A stretch of DNA of 64,000 nucleotides from Coleophoma eucalyptorum (GCA_026120035.1 JALRME010000062.1:50334-114333); one strand, 5' to 3'. Counted from the first letter of the stretch, positions 10,311 through 22,375 are shown. Numbers and translations: made by a program. The notes: generated by a model not told the origin, from the sequence alone.

Positions 10311-12554
10311 ATGGTGTATGACTGGGAGAACAAGGAGGAGATATGCTATCGCATGTATATTGAGGAGAAGAAGTCTCTGGAGGAGATCATGGAATACATG
10401 AAAGTCGAGTACAAGTTCGCTCCCAGGTATGGATGAAGCTCCGGGTCGACGTACTCCAGCTACCTGCTTGACCTCACTTCCCTACCACACTTGCATTTCA
10501 ACTTCCCTCCACTATCCGCATCCGCACTGACATAGATCTTCTTTAGCAAACGTGCTTTCCAGACTCAATTTAAGCGTTGGGAATTCCCCTCAAAGCAACA
10601 TCCTGCCTATAAGAATGCACACCTGGTTGCGCGCATCAAGGAATTATGGGAGAACAATACCTCACAGCGCGACATGCTTCGCATCCTCAACGAGCAAGAT
10701 GGCTTCGAGATTAAGGATCGGGAGCTGATGCGCGTGCGTGCGAAGAACCGCTGGTTGCTGCGAACTCCGAACCGAAGTGCCACTTCCAAGAAACACGACT
10801 CGGATCAAGATGTCATCAATCAATTGCAGCAAGCTTTGTACCCAGACGGACAGATGGGAGACGAGGCGGATATGGTAGAGATGCCCAGGGTCATATCACC
10901 TCCGTCTCCAAGAGCTTCCTCGCCCCCGCTCAGCCCTGAGGTTCTGAAGAAGAGACAAGATCGTTTGAACAAACTGCAGGCCGAGTCTGCCGAGCGCTGG
11001 CAAGCACGCAAGAGACGTCGTCGCACTCGAGGATGGCTTGGGCTCCCTGCTGATCCGCCTGGACCACCGCGCTTCCCTTCCGAGACTACCATTGACGAGA
11101 GCAAGGCACTTTTGAGCCTCGATAACAACATGTACCGTGATGTGCGTAATCGGTTCACGCGAATCTGTCAGGACGCAGGTATCATTAAGAAGACAATTGC
11201 TGGGCCGGAGCGATGGGACGGCGCAAAATCAAGTCTGATCCAAGAGAGCGAACACCTACAAACAGTCTTCTGGGGAAATGAAGATAACATTGAACAGAAG
11301 AAATTAGCACTTGATGTTGTTTGTAGCGATGTCACCAAGAGAATGCGAACTTTGGAGCGACGCATGACCATTGCAGAGGCGAAGAACGCTTTAGGAGTCA
11401 ACCCAGAGCAATCACGCCAGCTTCGTAGCGCTTTTTACCAGACGCTCAAGGCAGACCACTTTACAAGTAAGCTTGAAGCTGGCGAAGATCATTGGAAGGA
11501 ACTCAAGCAGTCATGGATCGATGGGTCGGAGCTGCTGCAAGGTATTCTTGCACCGGGTGAAGCTGATCCAAATCACGCCCTCAAAGTCAAGGCCGTCGAA
11601 GTTCTTTGTAGAGATGTCATGAAGCGACTGCGTGACGACCAGACGAAGCGTGATCCTACGAAGAAGAGAAAGGCGGACAGCGGTTTCAGTCAATCCCCAC
11701 CTGTAATAAATCCTTACGGTGACGCAACAGACGACACTGGATTTCAACCAGCTCCACATGATGCACTTGTTCAAGCAGCTGCACACGCTCAAGCTCAAGC
11801 AGAAGCTCAAGCTCAGGCTCAGGCTCAGGCTCAAGCCCAGGCGCAGGCTCAAGCTCGCGCAGCACATGCTCAAGCTCAAGCTCAAGCACATGCCCATGCC
11901 CATGCTCACGCACAAGCTCAGGCTCAGGCTCAGGCTCAAGCTCAAGCTCAAGCTCAAGCCCAGGCTCAGGCTCAGGCTCAGGCCCAGGCACAAGCTCAGG
12001 CCCAGGCTCAGGCTCAAGCCCAGGCTCAGGCTCAGGCCCAAAATCAAGCTCAAACTCATATGCATCATGGTCACCCACATCCCCAAGTCTCCCACGGCCA
12101 GGTTATGGTTGATCATGGTGATATGCAGATTGACCCCTCGCTACTTCTTGCAGCAGCAAATGAACCACCCATGATGAATAGACCAGGTCACTATTCGGAA
12201 CAACAATATGCTGATCAGCAGTATGCAGCCCAAGCTGCGCAAGCAGCTTTCCCATCGTCTTCCTCCATTGCCGTGTTCTTTAGAGTGCATCCGGCTTCTG
12301 ATTTTCATCCCAACCTCAGAGTCTGGATCGAAACGTTGTCCTCCGTCTCCATTGATGAATTACGTCAACTGGCAGTTGCAAAGTTTCCAGGTACTGTTCC
12401 TATCCGTATTGAAGGGATTATTAAGGATCCCAATGGCCATGAGATGGAGTTGCAGATTGATCAGGATGAAGAGCTGGATGCCTACCTAGCTGCCATCACC
12501 GGTGTGAATAAGCCTACCTTCTCAGTCCAGTTGGTTTCCGGATGGAAGGAATGA
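10311..12554 (+). CDS. Clr5-domain putative regulator with a long Ala-Gln repeat
   Basis: Exons 10311-10426 and 10547-12554 give 707 residues. The N-terminus ([20 protein letters not shown], then [13 protein letters not shown]) is a Clr5 domain, found in fungal regulatory proteins; the intron lies inside it. A helical region with two similar segments (about residues 245-420: ITKRM-type '[10 protein letters not shown]' and '[10 protein letters not shown]') follows. Then comes an uninterrupted tract of alternating Ala and Gln/His at about residues 451-544. The C-terminal 95 residues (from IAVFFRVHP) form a compact predicted alpha/beta domain ending in QLVSGWKE; a ubiquitin-like or PB1-like fold is possible but unproven. 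Probably nuclear. Start chosen because it gives the complete Clr5 motif. Confidence 0.87.
11785..12058 (+). repeat. Coding (GCN-CAR)n Ala-Gln dipeptide tract
   Basis: Imperfect hexanucleotide repeat of GCTCAG, GCTCAA and GCCCAG, interrupted by His codons (CAT/CAC). The mixed codons suggest selection on the dipeptide rather than simple recent slippage. The same composition leaves antisense frames open (Leu/Ser and Glu/Pro repeats); these are by-products. Confidence 0.95.
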
Positions 12555-13121
12555 TTTTACTTTGCCATACTAATAGCGATTGTTTCTCAAACTTTAACCC
12601 GCGTAAGGTAGGTGTAAGGATGCAGGATTTTTATCATTAGCTGGAGTTGGCGTTTTGGTTTTACAATACCTATTTTACTTTGCTTTCGGCGAAGAATCGG
12701 CGTCGACGGCACAGACAGCGTACAAGAGAGCTAGATAGCTCCCGATTAGGCATATCCTCTAGATATTCCATGTATGTGGAGCACCTTGAGAAGGTCCAAT
12801 CATAACATAACCCCAACTTTGAGGTTTTATTATTATTCGTCAAATAAACCCCATCATTCGATTAAACTTAGATTATTGGCTGCTTTGTGATGTACGTCTA
12901 TCACGATATCCGGCTCGTGATGGCGTAAGAAATTTGACCCGAGCTTTATCGCCAAAAATTGTAGGGGAGCTCGGATAATGTCAAGCTCAGTCAAGTAATG
13001 CTCTGCGCTGCACCTCCATTTTTGAACGGACTTATATATTGACAATTCGTCCCCTGAAAACACGTCCAACCCTTTCGCATATGCGAATCCACTCAGCTTG
13101 TCTCAACTTGTGGCCAGCACA
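12555..13121. other. Intergenic; 3' flank of the Clr5 gene and promoter of D-lactate dehydrogenase
   Basis: No gene supported. TATATA at about 13034 lies 90 bases before the next start codon and could be its TATA element. Confidence 0.5.
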
Positions 13122-15077
13122 ATGTCGCTTTCCAAGGTAGCGCCTCTTCGAGTTCTCCGCAGACCATCAACAGCAACCCAATGTCTGCGCACCTCTGTAC
13201 GGTACGAATCTACGAAGCCACCGGCGCAGAATGCTGCAGCAGAAGGGAGGTCTTTTAAGGGACAGCTATACGAGAGCACAGGACTGCGATTGCAGCGCGA
13301 GCGGGCGGAGAGAGCTAAGTATGCAAACGACCGGGGAGAGAGCGGAGGGGGGAGCAGTCTTGGGATGACTATTGGTATGGCTCTAGGGATCGATTGTATT
13401 GGAAATCTGGACTGATTCTTGTGTGTAGCTGTTATTGCGACAGCAATTGTTTCTTACAACATAGGAAAGGGCAGCGTGCCCAAATCCTCGACCGCATCTA
13501 CCGTACCGCTCAATGCAACTATCCCTCCGAAATTCAAGACTGGTAGCGCAAATATGGAAGCAGCGTGGGCGGATTTTGTCGAGATTGTTGGGAAGGATAA
13601 CGTTTCTACTATCGACGCCGATCTTGAAAGTCATGCTGGCAGTGAATGGTCAACACATATCAAGAAGGATGGCGAGACACCCTTCCTGATCATATACCCC
13701 GACTCCACGGAGGAAGTCAGCAAGATTATGAAGGTCTGCCACCAACGGCAGATTCCTGTCACAGGTTATAGTGGAGGAACGAGTCTGGAGGGACACTTTG
13801 CCGCAACACGAGGAGGGATCTGTATAGACTTTGGAAGGATGAACAAGATCATTCAACTGCACAAGGAGGACATGGATGTCGTTGTACAACCTGCCGTTGG
13901 ATGGCAGGATTTGAATGAGGAATTGGCCAAGGACAACCTCTTCTTCCCCCCAGACCCAGGACCCGGCGCCATGATTGGTGGCATGGTTGGAACTGGCTGC
14001 AGTGGTACAAATGCTTACCGGTACGGTACGATGAGAGAGTGGGTGTTAAACTTGACTGTAGTGTTGGCAGACGGAACAGTCATCAAGACAAGACAACGGC
14101 CACGGAAAAGCAGCGCCGGCTATGACCTTACCAAAATGTTCATTGGCAGCGAAGGAACCCTGGGGCTTGTGACGGAAGCTACACTAAAGCTTACCACGAA
14201 ACCAAACACAACAAGCGTGGCAGTCTCCAGTTTTGGCACTGTGAGGCAAGCTGCGGATTGTGTGGCCAAGGTTGTTAGTGAGGGCGTCCCGATTGCGGCT
14301 ATCGAGATCTTGGATGACATGCAGATGAAGTCTATCAACAAAGCAGGCATGACCAGCAAGGCGTGGACTGAGGCTCCAACTCTCTTCTTCAAATTCGCTG
14401 GCACGCCAAACGCAGTGAAGGAGCAGGTTGGTATTGTGCAGAAGCTGGCCAAGAGCACAGGCAGCAAGACATTCGAGTTTGCCAAGAGTGCTGAGGAGCA
14501 GAGCGAACTATGGAGTGCCAGGAAAGAGGCTCTCTGGTCTACGATATCCATGAAAGAAAATGCAGGCGATCATGTGTGGACTGGGGATGTGGCAGTGCCA
14601 ATCAGCAGATTGCCAGATATTATTGAGGAGACCAAGTTGGACCTTGCAAAGTCTGGAATGTTTGCTACTATAGTTGGACATGCTGGGGATGGAAACTTCC
14701 ACAGTAAGTTGCTCATCAGCGTAACTGCATCACAGCAGTACTGACCACGTTCTAGCTATTCTACTTTATAACGATAAGCAACGGCACCAGGCTGAAGAGC
14801 TGGTTCATCGTATGGTGAAGCGTGCTGTGGAGATGGAAGGCACCGTTACCGGTGAGCATGGAGTTGGACTTGTAAAGAGAGACTATCTCAACCACGAGTT
14901 GGGTGAGACTACGGTAGATGCCATGCGCAAGGTAAGTTTTCCCAACTCCGCCGCAATATGTCCAGGTGCTCATTCATCTCATAGCTGAAACTTGCTTTCG
15001 ATCCTCTCTGTCTGCTGAACTGTGACAAGATTGTCCGTGTTGAGAAGCCCAAGGAGGGAGAGGTGGCAAAGTGGTGA
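13122..15077 (+). CDS. D-lactate dehydrogenase (cytochrome), mitochondrial
   Basis: FAD enzyme that oxidises D-lactate to pyruvate and passes electrons to cytochrome c. Exons 13122-13374, 13429-14703, 14756-14931 and 14985-15077 give 598 residues. The N-terminus is basic and Ser/Thr-rich, a likely mitochondrial presequence, followed by one membrane segment (GMTIAVIATAIVSYNIG, about residues 81-97, created by the first splice). The FAD_binding_4 region shows YSGGTSLEGH, PDPGPGAMIGGMVGTGCSG and GSEGTLG. The C-terminal FAD-oxidase domain shows HAGDGNFH, GEHGVGLVKR and the typical ending DPLCLLNCDKI. The ATG at 13122 is the first in frame. Assignment is firm. Confidence 0.95.
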
Positions 15078-15891
15078 TTTGGATGAATAGTGTACTTGTA
15101 AATATTTCAATCCATATGTAACCTGATACAGGCGCATTTGCTTCTAACCACTGCAGTCGTTCGATGCAAAACCACCTCATCCCAGTCGCACGAGATGAGC
15201 TATAGTTTGTTTGACGGCCCTGCGCGATGTAAAAACGCCGGTATTTTCACTAGATCAATATGCGGTTATTTTGGTCCAGTAGAGCAGCCAGCGTCATTAG
15301 TTAGTGCTCCAAGCTGAATGACTGCCCGACTTTCACGTTAGCAATATCCTTTTGCAGCTAAACCCGGATCGCTTAGGAAACCCCTTCTATACTATAACTA
15401 GGTAAAGGTAGGTAGACTCGATCCAGGCCACCACATCTAAACTACTCCTTCAAGCTTTGTTGCTACCTTTTACTTCCGCCTCCTTGTACGATATGCGCTA
15501 TGCTGGCACAGGGCTGGTGGCCGTAATCTGGGGGCGCCAAGAAGCAATTTTCCAAGTTCTGCCTTAACATGTTCTTCGTGACATGGCCTGGGGTATTCAG
15601 CCGACTGTGTTGCCAATTTCCTTTGGGGCCCTGGAAGCGACCTTGATTCTTCCCTTTAGACTATATCTGTGCTAGAGCTGTGGTGTTGGTCGAATCATGG
15701 ATCTGGCTCCGAGATAAATACGGCTCTTGACAGCCACAAGGCTTGCTTTGGCTTTTGGTGTTGAGTCTGTCAAGCTGGTGTTGCTATTATGTTTTCGAAG
15801 ATCTTCCCTCGTATTTATTCCCTGGTTCACATCCTTCGACCCCCCCATTCTCTGTTACAGCATGACCTGACAATCCAACACTTCGTACACC
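15078..15891. other. Intergenic; promoter of the secreted-protein gene
   Basis: No gene supported. A GTAAAGGTAGGTAG stretch near 15400 resembles short repeated motifs elsewhere (for example near 12605), of unknown meaning. Confidence 0.5.
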
Positions 15892-17095
15892 ATGCGCACT
15901 GACATCTACGCCGGCGCTATTGCGCTATTTGCTTCTTCTGTTCATGCATTTCCAGGCCTTCATGAGCGTGCTGTTTGCAATTCAGATAACTGTCTTCGTG
16001 CCGTAAGTCCCGCCCATGGCTCTGCCCGTAATAAGGTTGAAGATGCACGAACTTAATGCCTCAAACTTGCAGGTGGCACGCCAAACTCCACCGGCGAAAG
16101 ACTGCTCTTCCTTCTTTGTCAAGACTGTCACGCCTTGCCCTGTGTAAGAATTTCCACACCAAAAATTAAATATGGATGAGGGCTGATGCTCTCAAAACAG
16201 GACACTTACCTCCACCATTTCTGAGGCGACTGTGGGTCCTGCTACGACTACGACGTCCTTGACGACTACCACGGGGACAGAGACAGACACTTTAACTTCT
16301 ACTGTAGCTTCTGTTGCATCTCCTGTTGCAATCACCGTGAATAAGAGAGATCGTGTGGCAGCTCGAGACCCGGATCATCCAGTAATTGCTTTTAACAACA
16401 ATGCTCGCGCTGTAGTTTCTACATGCCCAGCAACAGCTGTGCCCTCAGTAATTCCAACCTATGCAAGCGCTTGCTCCGGCGCAGTTCGATACTCTTCGGC
16501 TTGCTCATGTATTGGCGCAACTCAATCCACCATCATCTTACCTCCTATCACTAGTACCGTTCTCGTCACTGAAACTAGTACCAGTATACCTGTATCTACC
16601 ATTCAGAGTACCGTTACTGAGTCAACCACGACCTCAACCACAACCACTGTGATAGCAAGCCCCACTCTAGGTCCCAAATTCATCCTGAAGAGCGAGGGTG
16701 GAACATTTCCTGGCTCATATTTAGAAACCTTTGGCGGCAACCTCGCGTTGAGGCTGGTTTTAGATATTGCTGCTGCGACCCAGTTTGCCATCGATAGTAA
16801 CGGATTTGTGGTGTCTACTGATGGATATTTAAACATCAATCAAGCTAATACCGAATCTCAACTATTCGCAAATAGCATGGGAGATATCGCCTTCAGCAAT
16901 TGGCTTATCCTCAACTGTGTCGCCGACCCATCTTCAGCCTCGCAAAGTCATTTGACTTGCACTGCCAATAAAGCCGGGGCTCCGCCCTCCCAGACTTTCG
17001 CAACTTGTTCGTCGGACCTCAATCATGCTCATTTTGGTAATGGCGTTGCTAGCGACTGTGCCACGTTCACCTTGGCAGTTATCTATACGTCTTAG
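15892..17095 (+). CDS. Secreted Ser/Thr-rich protein of unknown function
   Basis: Exons 15892-16002, 16073-16143 and 16201-17095 give 358 residues. It starts with a clear signal peptide (MRTDIYAGAIALFASSVHA, cleavage probably after residue 19). A Cys-containing N-terminal part, a Thr/Ser-rich segment, the fungal extracellular motif YASACSGAVRYSSACSCIG, a long Thr/Ser linker likely to be O-mannosylated, and a C-terminal domain of about 140 residues with four Cys follow. No catalytic motif or clear GPI-anchor tail is seen. Its role could be cell-wall or extracellular; I do not recognise the C-terminal domain. Exon joins are all in frame with canonical borders. Confidence 0.85.
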
Positions 17096-17737
17096 AGCAA
17101 GATAGAGACGAGAGATGAACATCTATCAAATACTGGTATGCGAGAAGTATCAGAACTGTGCACATTGATAGTTAACATCGTTGTGCTTGGAAAAGGAATA
17201 TGTGGAAGACTAGAGGAAATCTTTTTGATATAATTCTGCCGCCTTTGTCGGCACTAGGCTGTATTTATTAAAATGTTTGAGAATATACTAATGACCAGGC
17301 GCTAGAATCCCGATATACGCAACTTTTGCCTACTATATATCGTTCCTTGATAATAGCTTATTGTGAAGTGAAGTGAAGCAGCTGTCACTGAACGTCTGTC
17401 TTTGAAAGGCTATTGTGGCCCATTGAACTGTATTGCGCCGCTGCTTCAGAATACTAGCAATTGCTAGTATACACATATACACATATATTCATATCAGGAG
17501 TTTTAGAAGTACAGAGTTTCGATATATCGAGTCAAAGTCGAAGTCGAAGTCAAAATTAAAGTCAAGCACAAGCGAGCTCCCCGCTCAGACCCCTGCCATG
17601 CAACCCCGGATTGTCAGAAAACGTCAAACGTCATGGCCACCTTCTGCTTCCCTCATAGCTCTTTGCCCTAAACCAAACAACATGCAACTTCGACGTCCAT
17701 ATCGACATAATCTCCCCCCTCTTAGTTCCTAATACTA
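17096..17737. other. Intergenic between the secreted-protein and metallo-beta-lactamase-like genes
   Basis: No gene supported. It carries the GTCRAA repeat described separately and a short ACACATAT repeat near 17470. Confidence 0.5.
17531..17566. repeat. Six imperfect GTCRAA hexamers
   Basis: Units read GTCAAA, GTCGAA, GTCGAA, GTCAAA, ATTAAA, GTCAAG, about 170 bases before the next start codon, so possibly in the promoter or leader. Confidence 0.85.
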
Positions 17738-19009
17738 ATGGCGCTTGTTCAACCGCTGCCGTTATCCATACCGTCCTTGGCGACAGATGCGTCTCTAGTG
17801 CTATCACATGCTGCTTATGACGAAAGCTCGCCTTCGCCTTCAGAACAGCTATACCACGATCTTCACGCATCAATAGCTGCATCTCTCTCCTCAACGCCCC
17901 AACGGCGACCTATCCTGACACATCTGAATGCAGATACAACCTGGCTATTATCAATACCATATCCTCAGGTGCAGGAAAATCATGGCGAGTTTGGGTCAAA
18001 TACAAAGCAGACGAGACGGAGCCCGAGAGTTGTAAAGACCACAAGGGCAGCGAGGGAAGCAAAAAGTCAAACTCCTACCAAGCGTAAGAGGAATACGCGC
18101 GAGGAAAAAGGTGATGGGAAGAAGAAATATTTCCACATCCTAATCGACCCTTGGTTGAAAGGCAGCCAGTCGGATGTCGCAGCATTCTTCAGCCAACAGT
18201 GGCATGCCACTCCCAGTGCGGTGCAGACAATCGCGGAAGTTGATGAGTGCATAAGGGAGCTGGAGGCCGTTGCTGCCGGACGGAAAGCCGGCCCCGCTCC
18301 GTGGGAGAAATCAGGATCTGCCATCGACTGTGTCGCTGTCTCCCACGAGTTCACCGATCATATGCACGAAGCAACATTGCGCGAAATAACACCCTCGGTC
18401 CCCATCTTTGCAACACCGAAAGCCCGGAGTATCATTGCATCCTGGGGACATTTCGACAAAGTATTGGAAATTGAACGATTTGGTGAGGATTGGAGGAGTG
18501 CCACTTTGAATGGATGTGGGGTATTGCCTAGCTGGGTATCGATTTCGAGGCTGGCGTTTCCTGGGAAAGACCTCTTATACTATCACTCTGCCCTTATGAT
18601 CACCTTCTCCGACCCTTTAATCCCGAACGCAGGGCAAGCAGAAGCCATCATCTACACACCACATGGCATTTCTCCTCCCATTGCCCAATCGGTTGTGAAC
18701 TCACATCCACCAATCAAGACCTTGGCCTTGTTACATGGCTTGCATGATATTACCCTCGGAGCCCAGCTTAATATGGGTGGACATAATGGGTTGAAGATTC
18801 AGAGAGCACTAGGTGCGCACTACTGGATCGGGACCCATGACGAAGTGAAAAAAGGTGGTGGGTTGGTTAGTTGGTGGCTTAAGCGTAAAACTGTCACACT
18901 GGAAGATGTTCTGAAGATTGAGAGGTTTGAAGGAGGGAAAGAAGGGAAAGAAGAGATGGATGTAAGGTTTGTGGATTTAGGGAATGGCGAAAGTTTGATC
19001 TTAGAGTAG
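17738..19009 (+). CDS. Metallo-beta-lactamase-fold protein
   Basis: Intronless, 423 residues. The core looks like the beta-lactamase-like hydrolase fold used by many uncharacterised fungal proteins: a short beta strand before SHEFTDHMHEATL (H203, D207, H208, H210), then a domain with LLHGLHDI and a C-terminal YWIGTHDE segment. The first metal motif is HxFxDH, not HxHxDH: the usual second His is Phe205, which may alter metal binding. Residues about 85-125 are a basic, low-complexity insertion (TRRSPRVVKTTRAAREAKS) that could be a nuclear signal. Substrate is not predictable. The ATG at 17738 is the first in frame. Confidence 0.82.
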   Translation: MALVQPLPLSIPSLATDASLVLSHAAYDESSPSPSEQLYHDLHASIAASLSSTPQRRPILTHLNADTTWLLSIPYPQVQENHGEFGSNTKQTRRSPRVVKTTRAAREAKSQTPTKRKRNTREEKGDGKKKYFHILIDPWLKGSQSDVAAFFSQQWHATPSAVQTIAEVDECIRELEAVAAGRKAGPAPWEKSGSAIDCVAVSHEFTDHMHEATLREITPSVPIFATPKARSIIASWGHFDKVLEIERFGEDWRSATLNGCGVLPSWVSISRLAFPGKDLLYYHSALMITFSDPLIPNAGQAEAIIYTPHGISPPIAQSVVNSHPPIKTLALLHGLHDITLGAQLNMGGHNGLKIQRALGAHYWIGTHDEVKKGGGLVSWWLKRKTVTLEDVLKIERFEGGKEGKEEMDVRFVDLGNGESLILE

Positions 19010-19443
19010 GACGTTACGGGCCTTGTATCTACGTATATAATATTATAAAAATTGGAAATTTGAGAACAATCTTGCATTGGGTCTAGCAGTCAATGACAGT
19101 GTTGATTGAAATCACGCCACTATGAGGCGTGGCTTATGTGCCCATTCTTGGATGAACAGGCCATACTCTTTCAGCTTTATAAATCAGACCTTCCTTCTCG
19201 TTTGCCAGACAGTAACGTACTTTCAAAATATCGACAGATGAATTGGCGCACTGATTGCTCCGTTCATCGATAAGGACTACCCAGCTTAACGTTCTGTTTT
19301 CTTCCTCTCTTACTCGTCATGGATTTCCAGCTGAGTCTCAATCAGAGTATCTACCGCTGTGAAAACTGTGAAAAATAGTCACGGTAGGAGTATATCCTAT
19401 TATAAGTCTCATTATTCGACGCTTCAAACCTTTTATACGTAAA
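19010..19443. other. Convergent intergenic region
   Basis: 3' regions of the gene before it (+) and the regulator after it (-). No gene seen. Confidence 0.5.
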
Positions 19444-21435
19444 TTACAAGAATCCATTTTCATCCGTGACGTAATGCCCGTCAAGCAGATCCCGAAACTC
19501 GACGTCCAGAGCAAAGAAACCATCTGAGGAATCACCGAAATCTCGAAGGAAAGCCCAATCCTCGAGAGACTGCTGCATTGGTGCTTGCTGGTAGTCTCCC
19601 GGCGGCAGCATGCTGGCATTTGAGGTCGAAACTTGTGTGGAAGATTCAGAAATCGGATTTCTTGGGAGGCTCGGCTCCGGTCGGGGAGCGCTCAATTCCC
19701 TGGGCAAATCAAATACTGCAATTTGTTTGTTAGCTTTGGAAATGCTATCGCATTTCTGGAGGACTAAGAACTTACAATCAGTCAGTATTTGGTGTCTTGC
19801 TCCAGCAATCTTCCAGCTATTCCCAAGGATTGAGAGCCAGTGAATACAGAGTTTCAACCGTCGCCTGGTCTCTGTATCAATTGGGTTCTGCTTGAGATGA
19901 TACAAGAATAGACTGGCTGCAGTAAAGATGGCAAAAATGGTGTCACACGGCAAACCAGGTAAGGCATCGGCATGTTTTTCAAAGACCATGCAGATATTGT
20001 TTGAAGCTTCAAAGCAGATTGGGTGTGGTGATAATGAAGGATCTGGATATGCCGGGCTGGATTGCCAGCGTTCAATAAATGGACGATGGAGCAGTATCGT
20101 GGCTGACCAGAGGATCTATCGCAAGTTAAGTGGCTTCATTCATTGGACATGTGATTGAGGAATTCTTACTACGTAATTGGTAATAGTACCAGGAACGGAG
20201 GATAATTGATCTTTCAGATCCAACTTCAGAGGCGACCCCTCAACTTGTTTCTCCCATTCCTTGATGTCCGCCCAAATCTTCATTCGAATCGCTTCCCCAG
20301 CATTCTGGTCTTTACGTATGGCCTTGCGAGCTGAAATGCCGTAGATCTCCACAATGATTTTTTGCATGATGAAGCTCAATTCAATACTGGTATGAAGGAC
20401 AGAGATAGTCCGAAGTTTCAAGGGTTGGCTTCGGACTTGCTCGTTTCTGACTTGTGGCATCCATAATTCGAACTCATCGGCTTCCGATATTGATGGATAT
20501 GGTGCATCTGCATCCTCGAACTTTAGAAACACAGGCTTTCCCATTTCGATCGAGAGCATTTTGTCCAGGATGAACACATTCCACCAGAGGCGAGAGCGAA
20601 TCTCTATCTGTATGGAATCATGACCTCCATAAGGTCGATTTAGTCGCAGTTCAATCGCCATTGCTGCTGCAAGACCAAACAGCATTGCTGCTCGAGCATA
20701 TTCTGCAATGCTATGGGACTGAAGAGACAGGATAAATAAGACTTGGCAATTAGTAATTGTTGCTTTCAATGTATTAATAGGATGCTGAGGCTTGTCACCG
20801 TTATCTCCGCATTGAAGAAGTATCAAGGCCTCTTCAAAGAATAGGCTTGGCTCGGGCATATTCTCATACAGCTGCTTGACGTCTTCATTTTCAGGCAAAC
20901 CCCGTACACACGCTGTGAGAGAGAATATCGCTGACACCAAAGCAGCTGGGAGCAGAGGGACTGGCGAGGCATAGTCTAATGCCGAGTACATCGGCTTGTA
21001 CAAAATTGGCCATAAGGGGTGGATACAATTAAAAAAGGTCTGAAATAGGTAGGTCTTCAGAGAGGATGAGAGTAAGGCAAAGAGCGGTGTTCCTGCTTTC
21101 TGCTGAGGAGTCGATGCTGTGGCTTCGGCATTACGAGCCTCAGTAGTGGTGACTGAACCAGGACTCTGCGATACTGAAGATCTTATGACTCTGTGAATTT
21201 ATTGTCAGCCAGGATCTTCATAGCTGAGCAGGAACAACTAACTTCCGCTTTGTAGGCCCATAAACGCACACTTCCTTGTCGCGACAAGGACCACATTCGG
21301 GATAGATACCGTCGCACTTCCTACTTAGTCAGTACTACGCTGCGGAATATGACCTTTGCAAGAAATAACCTTTATCTTCTTGATGCCACAGGGCTGGCAA
21401 GCTTGAGTCACCCGTTTTCGCACCAAAGTTGACAT
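19444..21435 (-). CDS. Zn2Cys6 fungal transcription factor (GH43 island, regulator 1)
   Basis: Exons 21435-21370, 21316-21243, 21190-20170, 20115-19776 and 19715-19444 give 590 residues. The first intron splits the DNA-binding cluster just before its third Cys; joined, the cluster reads C13, C16, C23, C30, C33, C39, a proper Zn2Cys6 finger. A fungal-specific middle homology domain follows, with WWNVFILDKMLSIEMGKP at its core. The C-terminus is acidic and aromatic, a possible activation region. Two donors are non-standard (GTTATT, GTTAGT). The last intron (19716-19775) is exactly 60 nt with no stop codon, so retention would add 20 residues in frame. It is divergent from the GH43 gene, which it may regulate (inference). 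Confidence 0.86.
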
Positions 21436-22340
21436 ATTCCTATGCGATTGACTAAAGTGTCTTGTGATGTCATATCAAGAGCATGGTCTTCGTCATTCTA
21501 TAGATGAAAGAAATGGAAGCACCCTGAGTTATTATTTTAGACTTGAGGTCCTGGTAATGCTTGCGAGGAAGAATCCTTCGGGCGAGCAATTGGGGTTGAG
21601 GTCAGAATTGCTTGCAGCCCAAATCGACTCGATTTGAAGCTTAAACGATCACGTGAAGACATCCCCACTTGTTCAGCTATAGCTTGATGAAAGAGTCATA
21701 AAAAGATGTCAAACGATAACGTTTGCGATAACGTATGTGCTTAAACCTATCCCTCAGCCCTATTGCATTGTTGAATTGTAAACTTTGTGCAGCATAACTA
21801 GTTATACTGATCACGTGGATTCTCCATGGTCCGAATGTTACAAAAGGTAAATAATAGGCATCCAGAAGTTAACTTGGTGCAGCTCTTGTCAACAAATTGC
21901 TCTTCGTCTAAGTTGTACTTTGAGTCTCTTTAGGTTCCAGAATTTATCTCAGCCTCCTAGATGATACGTGAAAATGGTGACTGTTTTACGCATGTTCGCC
22001 ACCAGAGAGCTCTCAAGATATATCTGCATGCACCGAGAAAAACCGTCCAAATAAAAAAGTATGTGCGACATCGCACCAATAAGGCTGGGAAATGGAAGGA
22101 TGTAGTGCAAGAACTCCTAAGTTGGAAAGAGGTAGACGGTAAGATTCTGTTTCACTGAATTAAAAACCTGCCGGTTAGAACGCTGGCAACAAACTTTACA
22201 AGTGCCATCGTTCGGAGAAGCGGAATCTTGACCCGAGTCTTAACTGGTGCAGCTATTGTTACCAGTTAGTACAAGAACTTTAGGCGCGACGTTCTAGTTG
22301 TCTTAATTTGAAGTTGGTTAGTAAAGTAAACTTTGGCGCA

Positions 22341-22348
22341 TTTATCCG
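22341..22348 (-). promoter_or_regulatory. AraR-like motif CGGATAAA
   Basis: TTTATCCG on the plus strand is CGGATAAA in reverse and fits CGGDTAAW, reported for the Aspergillus arabinanolytic regulator AraR. It lies 160 bases upstream of the GH43 start. One short motif can occur by chance. Confidence 0.35.
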
Positions 22349-22365
22349 GTCGTAGGATTTGTTTG

Positions 22366-22375
22366 GCGGGGCTAA
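22366..22375 (+). promoter_or_regulatory. Overlapping CreA-like and XlnR-like motifs
   Basis: GCGGGG (22366-22371) fits the CreA carbon-repression consensus SYGGRG. It overlaps by two bases with GGCTAA (22370-22375), which fits the XlnR consensus GGCTAR. Occupation by one factor would hinder the other. The site lies about 135 bases before the GH43 start. Confidence 0.4.

Noticed and set aside
11511..12116. Antisense Leu/Ser and Glu/Pro repeat frames
   Set aside because: They arise from the GCTCAG-type repeat of the Clr5 gene and have no independent support.
21243..21435. Using the AG at 21321-21322 as acceptor in the zinc-cluster intron of regulator 1
   Set aside because: It shifts the frame and breaks the finger; the AG at 21317-21318 gives a correct Zn2Cys6 pattern.
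21961..22158. Possible transposase-like small frame (65 codons, Lys-rich)
   Set aside because: No catalytic motif, terminal repeats or target duplication visible.
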